A stretch of DNA of 64,000 nt from Prostheceraeus crozeri (Eukaryota; Platyhelminthes; Polycladida; Euryleptidae), in the NCBI GenBank assembly GCA_907163375.1, contig CAJQUW010012890.1, forward strand, positions 744,001 to 808,000, read 5' to 3'. Positions 11,720 through 23,599 of the stretch are shown piece after piece. The first letter of the stretch is position 1; each line of letters begins with the position of its first letter. The notes below the pieces were generated by a model. It was given only the letters and a program-made list of their open reading frames with translations. It had not been told where the DNA came from and ran no database searches. Both the position numbers and the translations under genes were made by a program.

Positions 11720-13922
11720 GCTTCACTGAATGTTACGCACGTAAAGGATTGAGACATAGGCTATCATCCAAAGACGAAACATTTTTGGAAAGTTCATAAT
11801 CTATTTTAATTCCACTTTTACCTAGAGACGCCAAGCGGTAGCGCTAGGACCAGCAGATTGAACGAGCACTGCGATTAATTTCCTTTGAGTATCGTGCTTG
11901 TATATGATTCAGGGTTGTATGCTTTCATGTCAATTAAAAATTTGCAAATAAAAAAGATTTGCAGAAAACCTGGCAACCCTGCTGGTGCGAATTCAAGCAA
12001 AAAGATGAAATACCCAACAAGGTAGGTTGAAGATGAAGAGGGCATGCAGATAAGCACATGTTTTGAGAATTTATATCAATAATTATTTGTAAAGTTATTT
12101 AGGATTTATATGCAGCCTTTCAGCAATTAGCATTACTGCTATGCATTAAACAATTTCTGAGTTTTCCCTTATTTACTTCAGATCATTTATAAAGTAAAAA
12201 ACAATTGCAAATTCCTGTAACTTGTAAAAGAAACCTGCATCCTTCTACATAATGGGCACATATGATGATGGAAAGCGCTTGCGTAAAATGATTCGTCAAG
12301 CGCAAGGCTGGAAATTCAAAAGTTTCATTCTCCAAAAGGTTCCAAAAATGAATGAATGGCTTAATTCGTGCTTAAGACTATGTGGAGTTTTCAATCTATC
12401 AACTTCTCAATTACTCAATTCAATAGACGTGACTCATCAATCTACTGCTTTCTTCATTATATGACCACAACTTTATCGACACAAGCGAGACCCGTTAACC
12501 TCATCTCTGATTCCCTGTACTCCTCTCTATCTGTCTCTCTCTTCTGAAAGAAATGTTGTAAAATTTGTAATCTTGATGGCAAAGCAATTCCTTTTTTCTA
12601 AACCACGCCCACTAAAATCAGATACCATAAAGAGAATGAAACGAAGCTAAATACTCTTACGACAATCTGAAAATGTAATCCGTCGATTCCTGAGCGATAC
12701 TGAATGTCATAACAAGAAGATATATTCTCATCTAAAGCCAGGCGTACAGCTGCTATCACTCTTAACACAGTGGAGTAAAAAAAGTGAGGAATAAAATAAC
12801 TCAGCTGGAAGACAGATTGAGAATTGCTGTTTGAAATCCTCAAACCGATATCATTCACTCATTTGATAAAGGGTCTTTCGATAAGTATGGCAAAAGTAGT
12901 TCTCATGTTTGATTGTCCTGTTTGATTTTATAGATTTGTCAGTTTAAATCATGGTATTGTCAATTTCTATGGTTTAAATGAATGCTGAAAACAGGACTTT
13001 TGTTGAATAGATATTGAACCAATCATAGCAGATCATAATAAGCGTTGATCTGACGAGAAGTGTTTTGACGTTGTTTCGTTAGAAACTAAAGCAATGACCA
13101 AGAATTGACGAAATACATCATCCACGCAAGTGATCTAGATACCGCTTTGTTTGTTTATCTGCAACAATAACATCGGTTGTCATGACATCTTCATTATCTT
13201 CAACAGCAAATCGGTCAAGCTGCCAGCTACGAGGAATCCCTAGTATCCCATCAAAAACAACAAATTATGGCATCGCAGAATGATAGTGCATAAACCTACA
13301 TATTGTAATTGCTATTGAACTCCATTGCATGTACGTATAGATGAACACCCGAAAAACAAGCAATCAACTTTTTATAGGCACTCAATTCAGGGCTCAAAAT
13401 GCAAAATCAGCAAAGGCAATAGATATCTACAAAGCTGATCTTCGTGAAGCGATAGTCAACCAACATTTGTTGCCGAAAGTCAGTTCCAAGTGTGAAATGG
13501 ATTACCAGAAAAATATTAACTTTCTCAGATAACTCACATGCAGAAGTGACAAAGCTTAGGTCGAGCTGAGAAAGAAACTGAGGGAAGTGCATTTTGAAAT
13601 GATGCTAATCGGCAGAGATCCATGCTTAAAAGACCGGCTGAAACACCAAATGAGCCTCATACCGTCTTCGTGCAATGAAGTATTTCTATATAGGTGATGT
13701 TATAGAAGTCGATGCATGAGTGTAAGGAATTCTATGATTTGATACCGCCAAATTTGTCCGAAGTTTCAAAATTCATGTTTTACAATCATGTAGAGCATGC
13801 TCACAAAATCTATTCACAAGAAATAGCTTTTAAGACTTCAGTGTCATTGCGAGAAAAAGTAGACCCTGCAAAATTATAACAAATGGATAAGAAAAAAAAT
13901 CAGGAGTAAGTCAGAGCAAGCT
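11720..13922. other. No gene seen
   Basis: Short open frames only, none with a recognisable domain. No TIR pair, tandem array or transposon protein was detected. The sequence is generally AT-rich. Confidence 0.4.
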
Positions 13923-13926
13923 TTAA

Positions 13927-14853
13927 CTCTCATCAGAGACTTGAGCTTTTTCACACCCTCTGAGACCTGAAGGGGTCCAGTGAACCCCTTTTACAAATTC
14001 TCAGTTAAACTGCTTAAATCGATATCAAACATTAGGGAAGTTGATTTTAAGTTAAACAATTATGCTTCCGTGTAGCAAGTCGAAATAGCTACTTCTTTGA
14101 CTGTCTTTCAGCCTCCTCAGTAAACACATGCGAAAATGTGCTGTTCTTTGTAATTCAACGACATTTAGTACAGTATCAGTTGTACCAAGAGGCGGTTTTA
14201 CGATGCTTGCTGTTGCCTTGTAACCTCAGACAGTTGATTTTAATGAAATTGAATTATTTTATGCAGAACCCTCACATTTGTCCATTGTTTCAAATATATC
14301 CATACCAATCGGAAATAGGCCTAAACTGAGCAATAATTGCTGCATTTTAAGTCCCTCAAAACATCAAACTCATCAATTTCTGCTGTGAAAACTTTGCCAA
14401 CAGGCTGTACAGTCTGTTTTTAGTGTTGAACTATAAATATCACGATAGCTTTAATTTTGAACATTGATTTATGCTGATTTGCTCATGTCGACCAACCAGT
14501 CATGCACTATCATGTGCGAAAACAAAATATTCACATTGTGCGATCTTCTAGCACAACGCACATGCAAGAGCATGATGTAAGCATTGAATAAATGAATTTC
14601 ACTCACTATGCATCATCGTGGACATGCACAAAATCATTTTTCATGTGATAGTAAAAATTTTGTTATGGGAATTTCTACACCCTCTGAGACCCCCATACTT
14701 CTACTGATTCAATTGAAATGAAATAGCACATACAGATTCCCTGTCAAAAATGATGATTTTGCATGGGCATGAGCGGTTGATATATCCTCAGCACAAGTAA
14801 AATAGAAAAATATGTCTCCGGGGTCCACTGGACCCTCCTCAGATCTCTGAGGG
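13927..14853 (+). mobile_element. piggyBac-type MITE (PB-MITE), copy 1
   Basis: TTAA at 13923-13926 is followed by CTCTCATCAGAGACTTGAG. The right end TCAGATCTCTGAGGG is followed by TTAT, a decayed TTAA. The interior contains inverted GGGGTCCAGTGAACCCC and GGGTCCACTGGACCC blocks near the two ends. It is homologous, in opposite orientation, to 35002-35947. The 42837-43274 copy is an internally deleted version. No transposase is encoded. TTAA duplication plus CC(C/T) termini is diagnostic of piggyBac-type transposition. Confidence 0.75.
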
Positions 14854-15018
14854 TTATAGGGTCAACAGAGCTATTTATATGTAGAATCAACTTTCAGATT
14901 TCATTGGTCGGGATCCATTCCCTTTTGTTTTCAGAAATATATGTGCGAATTTATTTCTATGTCTGTATGTAACTACGCCTACTTCTTATGCTTACCCTCA
15001 CTTTGGAAGGTGCAATGC

Positions 15019-15444
15019 CACAGAATTACATTGTTTAAGCGTGTCACTTTGCTAGAAGTGCAAACTGATTCAAAACGATGGCGCATGCATGAGCTTACTA
15101 AGTGAGCAAAAAGACATTTTTATTTGCTTCAGATCATTGCGCAAAAGTTTTCTCAATAATGCTGGGCCCTCTGATCATTATTAAAAATATTAGCAGGCGC
15201 ACGAAAAAACGTTCACAAACTTCTCTGTAGAACTTGACATCGTCTGTGTCTCTTTGCTGTGTGATCCGGTTTATAACAGTCACTGAAGTTTCGCACAATT
15301 TGGCGTGTTTAATGTTGAACTGGCTGCTGATTGTTCGATTGATGTATTATTATGTCAGCAGATTGTGCATTTTCATTGACGTTCCATTTTCCAATGTTTC
15401 CTTTCTAGTCAAGCAGAAGAAGAGACGACCTGTCTAATTCTGTG
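15019..15444. mobile_element. hAT-x non-autonomous element, copy 2
   Basis: CACAGAATTA start, TAATTCTGTG end. The flanks TGCAATGC (15011-15018) and TGTAGTGC (15445-15452) match at 6 of 8 bases, an eroded 8-bp target duplication. It is closest to the 4806-5324 copy but lacks about 100 bp of interior. Confidence 0.7.
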
Positions 15445-15452
15445 TGTAGTGC

Positions 15453-16015
15453 AACACTCGTTTCTGCGACTAAATAACGACTGGAGTAATGTGCAAAGGC
15501 ATGCGTTAAATTGCAAACTGTCACTCGATGAACTGTATTTTTGACGATCGTTCAATGATTTATCATTAAGGTCAGTATCACTTGACATGAAAGGACGAAA
15601 CCGGCTGGAATATGGAAGTCAGTTGGAAAATGTCATCATTCTTCATTTCATCGGCAAATCACTTTTTATTTTCATTGAATGAATATGGGAGAGTCATTGA
15701 AGTTGAAAATGCACATTTACAGATTGAGTGCATTCGGTTGTAGTACTTGCATTGAGAATTTATTCCATTAATACTTGTCAATAAATCATACTAGACAAAT
15801 CTCAAAATATACTTCATTAACAGCATACGACTCGTATGAAGTAGCCGATCATTTCTCTCACAGTAAAATAAGCAAGAATGGCCTTCATATTTTCACCGGA
15901 TATTCGAGACAAAATTCCCAAAAAAGATCATCACCAATCACGAAACAATACATAGAACACTTCGTTGCAGGAATCCCACCATATGAATGACTCGACATTC
16001 CCCACCACACGAACG
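15453..16015. other. No gene seen
   Basis: A 71-residue open frame (15775-15990) ends just before the minisatellite but shows no recognisable motif. I do not call it a gene. Confidence 0.3.
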
Positions 16016-16440
16016 CAATTATTCGATGACAGCAATTAAACAATTGCAATTATTCGATGACTGCAATCAATAGATTGCAATTATTCGATGACAGCAATCA
16101 ATAGATTGCAATTATTCGATGACTGCAATCAATAGATTGCAATTATTCGATGACAGCAAAAGAGCAATTGCAATTATTCGATGACAGCAAAAACAATTGC
16201 AATTAATCGATTACAGCAATGGCAATTATTCGACGACAACAATCAAGCAATTCCAATTACTCGATGACAACAATCAAGCAGTGGCAACTATTCGACGACA
16301 GAAATAAAGAAATTGCAATTATTCGATGACAGCAATAAAGCAATTGCACTTATTCAATGACAGCAATTAAACAATGGCAATTATTCGCTTACAAATCAAT
16401 AAATTGCAATTTTTCGATGGCAACAATCAAGTAGTTGCAA
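16016..16440 (+). repeat. Minisatellite, about 14 units of about 31 bp
   Basis: Units begin CAATTATTCGATGAC followed by (A/T)GCAATCAATAGATTG-type ends. Unit length is 23-31 bp by eye, with the first units nearly identical and the later ones more diverged. Each unit carries an inner dyad (GCAATC..GATTGC), so the single strand can fold repeatedly. Confidence 0.8.
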
Positions 16441-17640
16441 ATAGGCGGCATTTTATTTATACAATCAAATCAATTCAATTGACTTTTTAGAGCCACTCGT
16501 TTGACTCAGTTCCGGGACATGACAGGCATAGAGGGACGCTGTGATATTCGAGACATGAAGTGGCGGGTGACGATTTTCTTAGGTCAAAACTGACTGAAGG
16601 AATGATTGCATTCGTTAATGTATGTTTTGTCTGCAACCACTTGTTTTGTTTATATTCATCTTTTGCACTTCACGATGAACGAAGTCGACTATTTTTGATC
16701 AAGTCAGTTTCATCGCAATTTCTCCAGGTGCTAGTGAGAAGACATTTTCATACGGTATGTTTCCACCCATTTTCTCAGCAGGATTATTTTGAGGAGGGAA
16801 ATGCTCAGGAATATCATCTTGGCAAAATATCGACAGTTTTGAAGCTAAATTTCCTCCAAGGTGTGAGACAGGCAGTTGGAGACAATAAATTTGTATGAAT
16901 TTGTAATTAACATCTTTGTTCATTCTAATTTGAATCTTCTGAATTGCTAACTCCTCAGGCAACAGGTTGCCTTCACACGACAGCCATGAAGCACGCAATC
17001 TTTCGTCGTCATTTCAAACATCATTGAGAAATGAAGCTAATCAAGCGGGATAATGAGACTGAAGACGAAGTTTTAAAGATCTTCGATCACCTTGATCAAG
17101 ACTTGAGGGAATATCGAAAACCAGCAACATCGAATGCATCCATAGATTTTCCATTTGCAATAGGTTGCAAATTCTGCCGTTCTTTAGTGCTCGCATCATA
17201 TAAATAAACTGTTTATCTGAAGTTTGCGAGAATGGAAATTGACTCAAAGTCGCGGCACATTCGAGGGAACTAAGTTGGGGCATGAAGAACCAATTAAAGG
17301 CTTCGATTTACTCATGTGACTGATTCTAACCCAATGATACAGACGTTGGCAGGTGCATCTAAGTGAAAATGCGTGCGATGTATGTGCCGTTATTGTGCAT
17401 TGCATGAAGCTTAATTTCCATTCTAGAGGTTTTATTGTTGTCATTTTCTATGGCTCGCATTGATATCTACACTGTATATCTTCATAGAAATCTGACAGTG
17501 ATTAATTATCGCACAGTAGCGTCCACTTGTCTCACAGTAAAGCTGGATTCATACTAGATACGTAAAACCAATCTAGATGCAATTTCAATCTAGATTATGT
17601 TTTGACGCTATTTCAATTGGCTTTCATACTTCAGTCATTT
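16441..17640. other. No gene assigned
   Basis: Open frames up to 112 residues exist (16560-16898 plus strand, 16699-16998 minus strand) but they overlap each other and show no family motif. I treat them as chance frames. Confidence 0.35.
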
Positions 17641-18324
17641 ATTAGTTCGGCAGCCAGAGCGAGTTTCTGCGAACGAGGCCGAAAATGACACTTTCACAGA
17701 ATGATGTACAACCTACGAATTTACACGTCTGCCGAGTTCTAGTGAGTTCCTCTTCTTGTCAAACAGGATCAAAGAAAAACACATGTAAATCCAATGGGAC
17801 GCAGATTGCAGTTTTTAGTAAAAATGACATTTTCTATGTTTTCTCAGATTAACCGAAACGTACTAAGCCCAGAGTCATAATTTTTGGAATGGAATGTCAT
17901 TAGGTCATTTCATTTCATGTTCATGCATCCCTGTCTTTTTTTATTTTTATTGATCACAACAGCTACAGCAATAAGCCAATTACAGCCGTCGACGAAAAAA
18001 TTGAAATTACATAGGGAAAGAAAAGGTATAAAACACAAGTGCTAAAATTGAAGACATTCGACAAAGCAAAATGCGCTTAAAGGAAGCGCTGCTATTCACA
18101 AAGAGATCGTCATTACACAAAGAATTTGCCAAATTACAACATCTTGGTATGAAATCTTTCTTGCGCAGCAAGAGACGGCTTTATTTCTTGCGAGCAAGTA
18201 ACACAGTGTGTCTTGTGCAGCTCACTGGAATGCTGTAAAATACCGCCGAAATGAGATCCAAACAATTTGCTTGACCACGAACAATTTTTTGAAATAATAG
18301 CAAGTCCGCAATTTTACAGTCCGC

Positions 18325-18827
18325 AAAGAGAGCATATCGCATGTTGGGATTTGTCAAAAGAGTCATAAAATCCTCAACTGATGTACATGTCCTAAACGTT
18401 TTATTCAATGCGCATATTCGTTCTCACGTCGATTATTGTTCATCAGTTTGGTCTACTGACTACAAATGTTTGTACAGCAAGCTGGAAGGTATTCAAAAGC
18501 GATTTGTGAAACACCTTTGCTTTGTGAGCAATATTGATGTATAGATGTATAGAGGTTTCAAGAGTAGTCAAGCTAAATTGTGTGCACAAACTTTCATAAT
18601 TATCTGAACAATAACGGATATTACTCACAAAGCAAAGGTGTTTCACAAATCGCTTTTGAATACCTTCCAGCTTGCTGTACAAACATTTGTAGTCAGTAGA
18701 CCAAACTGATGAACAATAATCGACGTGAGAACGAATATACGCATTGAATAAAACGTTTAGGACATGTACATCAGTTGAGGATTTTATGACTCTTTTGACA
18801 AATCCCAACATGCGATATGCTCTCTTT
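18325..18827. repeat. Fold-back: 211-bp inverted repeat inside LINE-a
   Basis: 18325-18535 is an almost perfect reverse complement of 18617-18827, with an 81-bp spacer. Both arms encode the same RT thumb segment (MLGFVKRVIKSSTD onward) on opposite strands, differing at one residue (His versus Tyr). The plus-strand arm interrupts the LINE coding order. Confidence 0.85.
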
Positions 18828-19168
18828 ACAATCATGCTTATATAAGCGTTAAATGATAAATTAGAAGAAAAAATCACTCCAAGATCTTTTATCTCCTTAA
18901 CATGCCGCAGAAAACTATTGCTGAGCACATAATCAAAGCTGACATGGCGGCTACGTTTCAAAGAAAAATCAATGAAGCAACACTTCCGTAGGTTATATTT
19001 CATTAACCATTTTGAGCACCACAGTACAAGATTATTGAGATCACATTGTAACTCGAGACAGTCATTCAAAGAATCTATCCGCTTAAATACTTTAACATCA
19101 TCAGCGAATAGTAAGCATTCGCTAGACTGAAAACATGAAGTGATGTCGTTGATGTACATAAGAAACAA
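18443..19168 (-). pseudogene. LINE-a reverse transcriptase C-terminal half (FADD box, thumb)
   Basis: It starts right after the block that would hold the QGSxLGP motif and contains the catalytic CLLFADDVKVFKRI box. It goes on to LKDLGVIFSSNLSFNAYI-type and AYIRSHVDYCSSVWS motifs, both standard for the thumb region of jockey/CR1/L2-group LINEs, and then LTTLE. The last 50 or so residues run into the inverted duplication and are not original sequence. The true C-terminus (ADLLLFQKIVRGQANCLDL, then RHTVLLARKK) is found further down the strand at about 18320-18181. Confidence 0.7.
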
Positions 19169-19176
19169 TGAGAGTC

Positions 19177-20790
19177 CTAAAATGGATCACTGAGGAACCC
19201 CAGAAGAGACTGGAACCCAAACTGACTTTTCACCAGCTCAAAACAGAACCACTCATGCCAAACTGATTGCACATTTTGAGAAGCAGCAGCTTGTGCGGAA
19301 CAATCAAACGCCTTTTGAAAATCAGCATACACTGAATGAACTTGGGCACAGTCATCTAATGCCGATGAGACAAAATCCTTATAACATAAAAGATTCGTCG
19401 TAATGGATCTACCTGGAGTAAAACCATGTTGCTGATCACATATCAAAGTTTGCAAATGCTTCTTCAAAGCTTTATTAACAATGCTTTCAAAAATTTTAGA
19501 GATCACAGGTTGAATCGATATAGGACGATAGGATTCTATACAAGATTTCTCACCACTTCGTTTATAAATCGGAACAATGTTGTTAAACTTTAAAAGGGCG
19601 GGAATTTCACTCCTACTTATCGACATACATGTATTGAAAATAGTTGCAAGAGGATAACACAAGTGGTCGGCACATCTGACCAGAAAAACAGCAGATAGAC
19701 TGTCATAACCACTAGAAACATGTGGATTCAGAGCCAACAATTCAGACATCATTTGTTCAGATGTAACAGTGGGTAATTTAAACGGAATAACATGAAATAA
19801 ACAGTCAGGAGTATGAAAATTATCATGAACCGAAAAGACTGATTCAAAGTATTTACAAAAGCCTCTAGCAATTTCGCGAGGGGTAGAAAGCTCACTGTCT
19901 TTGAATCGCATAATACTAGGGATCACATTTGACGACTTCATAGTTTTTACAAAAGACCAGAAACGTTTAGGATTTGACTTCATATCATCACAGATGTTTT
20001 TGAAATACACAGCATGACAGTTTTTTTGCATAAGTTTTACTTCCGAACGAAGACTAGAGAATCTTTGAAAAGCAGCAGAGGTTTTATCACGACCTGTGCT
20101 AACAAAGAGTTTACAAACTTTTTCTTTTTCCTTTACTAAGGCAATCAATTCCTTATTATACCAGTAAGGAAACTTGGATGGCTTGAAAGTAACTACAGGA
20201 ACACAGTCAGAAATAACGGCAAAAATTAGATCATAAAAATATGATAGTGCATCGCTTACACTGCTGAAGCATTCAAGATCAATCCAACATAAACATGAGA
20301 GCAGACACAAGATGTGATTGAAGTCAGCTTTCTTGAAATTAAAAGTAGTTCTATTGACAGTCGATGCTTTTACTTCACAAGGTAGAGTAACTTCAATAGC
20401 TAAAGGTTGGTGAGTCGACGAAACAGGTTTACTTGCCAAATCAGTTGACACAGAAAGATCATTGCATAGCACCAAGTCTAAAGGTTTACCATTGCACGTC
20501 GGAAGGATGTTGTATTGATGAAGTTCATTGATATCAACGACATCTAGAATGCCTGATGTAAAACTTGATACAGATGAGGAGTTGGAGCACTCAGCATGAT
20601 AATGAGCATCACTAAAATGCCATTGGGCATCAGACAGATTGAAGTCACCGACAATCACAACATCATCATCAACAGAGGCTTCAGTTTTCACTTTCTGCAG
20701 CGATGCTTCAAATTCCTCAACGGAAGAAGAACACGATCTTGGGGGGCATGTACACAGTTCCAATGAAAACTCTGCGATTGGAACTAACAC
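19177..20790 (-). pseudogene. LINE-a endonuclease C-part and reverse transcriptase fingers/palm
   Basis: The open minus-strand frame has the endonuclease signature VVIVGDFNLSDAQW and the STHQPLAIEV block that follows the catalytic His region. It then has a linker with PYWYNKELIALVKEKEK and RFWSFVKTMKSS, followed by RT motifs ESYRPISIQPVISKIFE, DQQHGFTPGRSITTNLL and YADFQKAFDCS. The catalytic YADD/FADD and the GxxQGS block are not in this piece; FADD is in 18443-19168. The frame's upstream limit at 20790 is set by the frame change near the C-run, not by a true start. It encoded an enzyme that nicks target DNA and reverse-transcribes its own RNA there. Confidence 0.7.
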
Positions 20791-21064
20791 TCACTTCAAC
20801 CCAAATGATTTCAATGCGGGTTTCAAAATCACGACGCCGAATGGAAGGAAACTTAGAGCTTACAGCAATATGCACACCACCGCGATCCTTCTTCGAACTG
20901 ACCTCTTCATCACGATCTCTGCGGAAAACATCATAATTAGAATTGACAAGTCTTGTCTACAAAGCTAAACACATTTAGATTTGGCGAGCCTCTTAATGTC
21001 GGCAAGCACAACATTTTGAGCAACTTAATCCACATTCAACCACATTCTCACATACATTGCCGAT

Positions 21065-22235
21065 CAGATAATAATAATAATAATCGTTTATTTTCAAATG
21101 CCTCAATACTGAGAATCGTGAGGCCGAAATTCAATTACACAGAAGTATAACATAAGAAATTAATGTCATAAACAAAGAAACAACTACAAATACAAGTTTT
21201 CGATATAAACTTTCGTTATAAACCACGGTTGAAAAAACGAATCATTGTCACCAGGAAGGAATTATGTCTCATTCGGAGGCTGCATACTGGCATTCGGAAA
21301 GTTTCAGAGTATGGATTTACTTGTGGAGACAAATGCGCAAGTGGATGATCGGGATCACTAATTAATTGTTTGAATAATCTAGATGACAAAATCATACGAC
21401 GATAGTCGAGTGGTAGGAATGACGAACACTGACAAGAAGAAGTCCCACAAATTATGCGATGTGCTCTTCTTTGTACTTGGTCCATCCGGTTCGAGGATAC
21501 TGTTCCGATGTTAAAGAGCACTGCACAGCCATACTCTAATATACTTCTTATTGAAGAGTTGTATATGATCACTAGGTCATCTTTAGGAAGAAAAGGCTTC
21601 AGTCTCCTCAATGCCGATAACCTTGAATATCCTCCTTAATCACCATTCTATTTTGTTCAACCCATTTCAGGATCTCGCCATATCCATTTTTCATGCTGCT
21701 GTCAGAATCATTACTCCTGATTATTGCTGTCAGTAAAATATCATCCGCGTACTTGGTAAGTAAAATGTCTTTACAAGAAACCCTTAAATCAGAAACAAAA
21801 AAATCCGAATATCAGAGGACCAATCGAGGAACCTTGTGGAACTCCGCTTAAAACTGGTTGTGCATAACTCCTAGTACGTTTCCAACGCGTACATTGACCT
21901 CTAGATGTCAGATAATTGCACATAAAGGCAATTAAAAAATCGTCAAATTTTGCACTTATCATCTTCCTCAGTAAGAGGCTGTGCGAGACTTTATCAAATC
22001 CCTTTGTTAAGTCAATTGACAACAAGTGGCAATCAAACACATCCTTTTCCAATGTCTTTCGGGCATTGGGAGCAGGGAAATCGAGCGGACATTTCTTAAA
22101 TTTGGAGGGTTGCTTTTCGGGATTGGTACTATGTCAGCTTGCTTCCAAGCCAAAGGTAAGTCTGCATGAGCAATACATTTGTTGAAGATAATCGATAGAG
22201 GAGTCGATAGCATGATGAGTAGATGCATGATAATA
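21065..22235 (-). mobile_element. LINE-b: reverse transcriptase 3' half with (ATT)n tail
   Basis: The minus strand reads from about 22235: IIFNKCIAHADLPLAWKQ and IVPIPKSNPP (RT motif 1-2), LLSIDLTKGFDKVSHSLLL, LSGVPQGSSIGPLIF, LTKYADDILLTAI (catalytic YADD, about 21760), then KPFLPKDDLVIIYNSSIRS and RRAHRIICG (thumb). It ends in AATAAACG followed by (ATT)n at about 21070. At least two frame changes are needed and the endonuclease is absent, so it is 5'-truncated and dead. It split the right half of the LTIR element; matching LTIR sequence resumes on both sides. The family looks CR1/L2-like and closer to LINE-d than to LINE-a. Confidence 0.75.
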
Positions 22236-22533
22236 GCACATCCACATCATCGGAAATAACCTAATGACATTCCATGCCAAAAATTATGACTATGGGCTTA
22301 GTACGTTTCGTTTAATCTGATAAAACATAGAGAATTTCATTTAAACCAAAAACTGCAATCTACGTCCCATTGGATTTGCATGTGTTTTTCTTTGATCTTG
22401 TCTGACAAGAAGAGGAACTCACTAGAACTCGGCAGACGTGTAGGTTCGTAGTAGGCATAGGATGTGCATCATTCTGTGAAAGTCTCACTTCCGGCCTCGT
22501 TCCCTGCAGAAACTCGTTCTGGCTGCGGACTGT

Positions 22534-22755
22534 ATGCCTCGAACTAGCGCAAGCATGTTGCTGATGTCAGAAAGAGACTTCATTGAGCTAGCCTTGTTGT
22601 TCAGATTGCGTCGAAATTCACAGAGAAGATGGTCCGTTCATCCGGTGAATATCAAGCGCCTATTGTATGGACACTACCATCGCCCAGTGCCCGAATATTT
22701 CCATGCAGATCATGGCACATTTTTTAACTTCAAACGAATGTCTCCAGCGATGTTT
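22534..22755 (+). pseudogene. PIF/Harbinger-type transposase N-terminal exon remnant
   Basis: From ATG at 22534 the frame has RRWSVHPVNIKRLLYGHYHR, then FHADHGTFFNFKRMSPAMFKHL. This follows the N-terminal order of Harbinger-derived nucleases (R-R-x-x-V-x-P-x-N, then F-x-N-F-x-R-M). The homology stops at about 22755, next to a G|GTTTAG that could be a splice donor. I found no following catalytic exon nearby. It begins within a few bases of the right end of the LTIR element. It is unlike the intact transposase at 32584-33738, so it comes from a different Harbinger lineage or a domesticated copy. Confidence 0.55.
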
Positions 22756-23599
22756 AAACATCTGGGTTTAGTGACAACTTTACTAATATACACATTTTTA
22801 ATATGCAATTACTTCTTTTATGATTGACATTCCCAGGAGGTACTCGGTCAAATTATGATTAAACTTACATGTACGTTTCTGAGGTTCGGTCAAATTCAAA
22901 ACTTGGGCCACTTTCATTTAGGCTGCATTGGTCATCTCCTGGTTCATATGAAACTGCGAGGATGCATCGTAGAGATGCTCATATTTTTTTAATTTCGTTA
23001 ACAAACAATTCTAACTCATACGGGTATTACTTCGGAGGGGCCATTTTCTATCGAATACAAAGTAACAATGACTTACTTAGCGACCGGCTAATCGCGAGTA
23101 ATCGATGCTCTACACTTGCATACCGCATCGTTATGATGATAGCAAAAATCAGCAATCCTCCCAAATACCTAGGATTTCACGTATTCTCCGCATTCTACCG
23201 CTATGATGAAGATAATCCGCCTTTACCGCTGTATATCATGAATTCCGCATTTGTCCTCAAAAGAATGCGACTCGTGCACTTGGTAGAAAGTAAGTGGCTC
23301 TGACATGAGGCTGCAGAGCTAATAGAAATGCGTACTACCAACCATTTTATGCTCAAGGGGTTGAAGATCTGGAGAAGGAAGCGGCAGCCCCTATCAGTGG
23401 CTTCATTTTTTCTCGCTTCAAGGAATAAGCTCGTAGGGGAGGTTTCATCTCATCACAACTGGATGGCATGTGATGATGCAAAGAACGAAACGGAATGTGA
23501 ACGAACGGGAAGAATCATGTAAAAAAGTAATAATTTCTATAGAACAACTCTTGGAGCTGTGTTTATCAGAGTAATGCAAAATTTCATTCATCTGTACCG
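22756..23599. other. No gene assigned
   Basis: A 144-residue plus-strand open frame at 22869-23303 is the largest. It has no motif I recognise and its composition is unremarkable. It could be decayed coding DNA, but I cannot support a call. Confidence 0.3.

Larger units (their letters stand above)
17935..20985 (-). mobile_element. LINE-a: 5'-truncated non-LTR retrotransposon (jockey/CR1-like group)
   Basis: The minus strand carries, in order, the apurinic-type endonuclease from about 20985 (5'-truncated at a SNYDVFRRDRD block), the reverse transcriptase, and a C-terminal tail. The 3' UTR ends near 17935 in AATAAAAATAAAAAAA. The coding part is broken: a frame change falls at a C-run near 20745, another between 19177 and 19168, and a 211-bp inverted duplication sits between the TTLE block and the ADLLLF block of the C-terminus. 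It was inserted into the left half of the LTIR element. Confidence 0.75.
17645..22530. mobile_element. LTIR element copy 1, carrying two nested LINEs
   Basis: The left arm (17645-17910) begins GGCAGCCAGAGCGAGTTTCTGC. The right arm (22255-22525) is its reverse complement, ending GCAGAAACTCGTTCTGGCTGC, so the TIRs are about 270 bp long. The interior of the relative at 43955-45005 is recovered here as 20960-21065 plus 22235-22530, interrupted by LINE-b. LINE-a separates this from the left arm. No transposase belongs to the element itself. The target duplication is unresolved, so the superfamily is open (fold-back-like). Confidence 0.65.

Noticed and set aside
16016-16440. CRISPR-like array of about 31-bp repeats
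   Set aside because: Units are contiguous with no spacers between them, and the genome is animal. It is a minisatellite.
16560-16998. Overlapping 112- and 99-residue frames on opposite strands
   Set aside because: Neither has recognisable domains or supporting context.
22869-23303. 144-residue plus-strand open frame
   Set aside because: No motif, no repeat partner and no neighbouring gene context.
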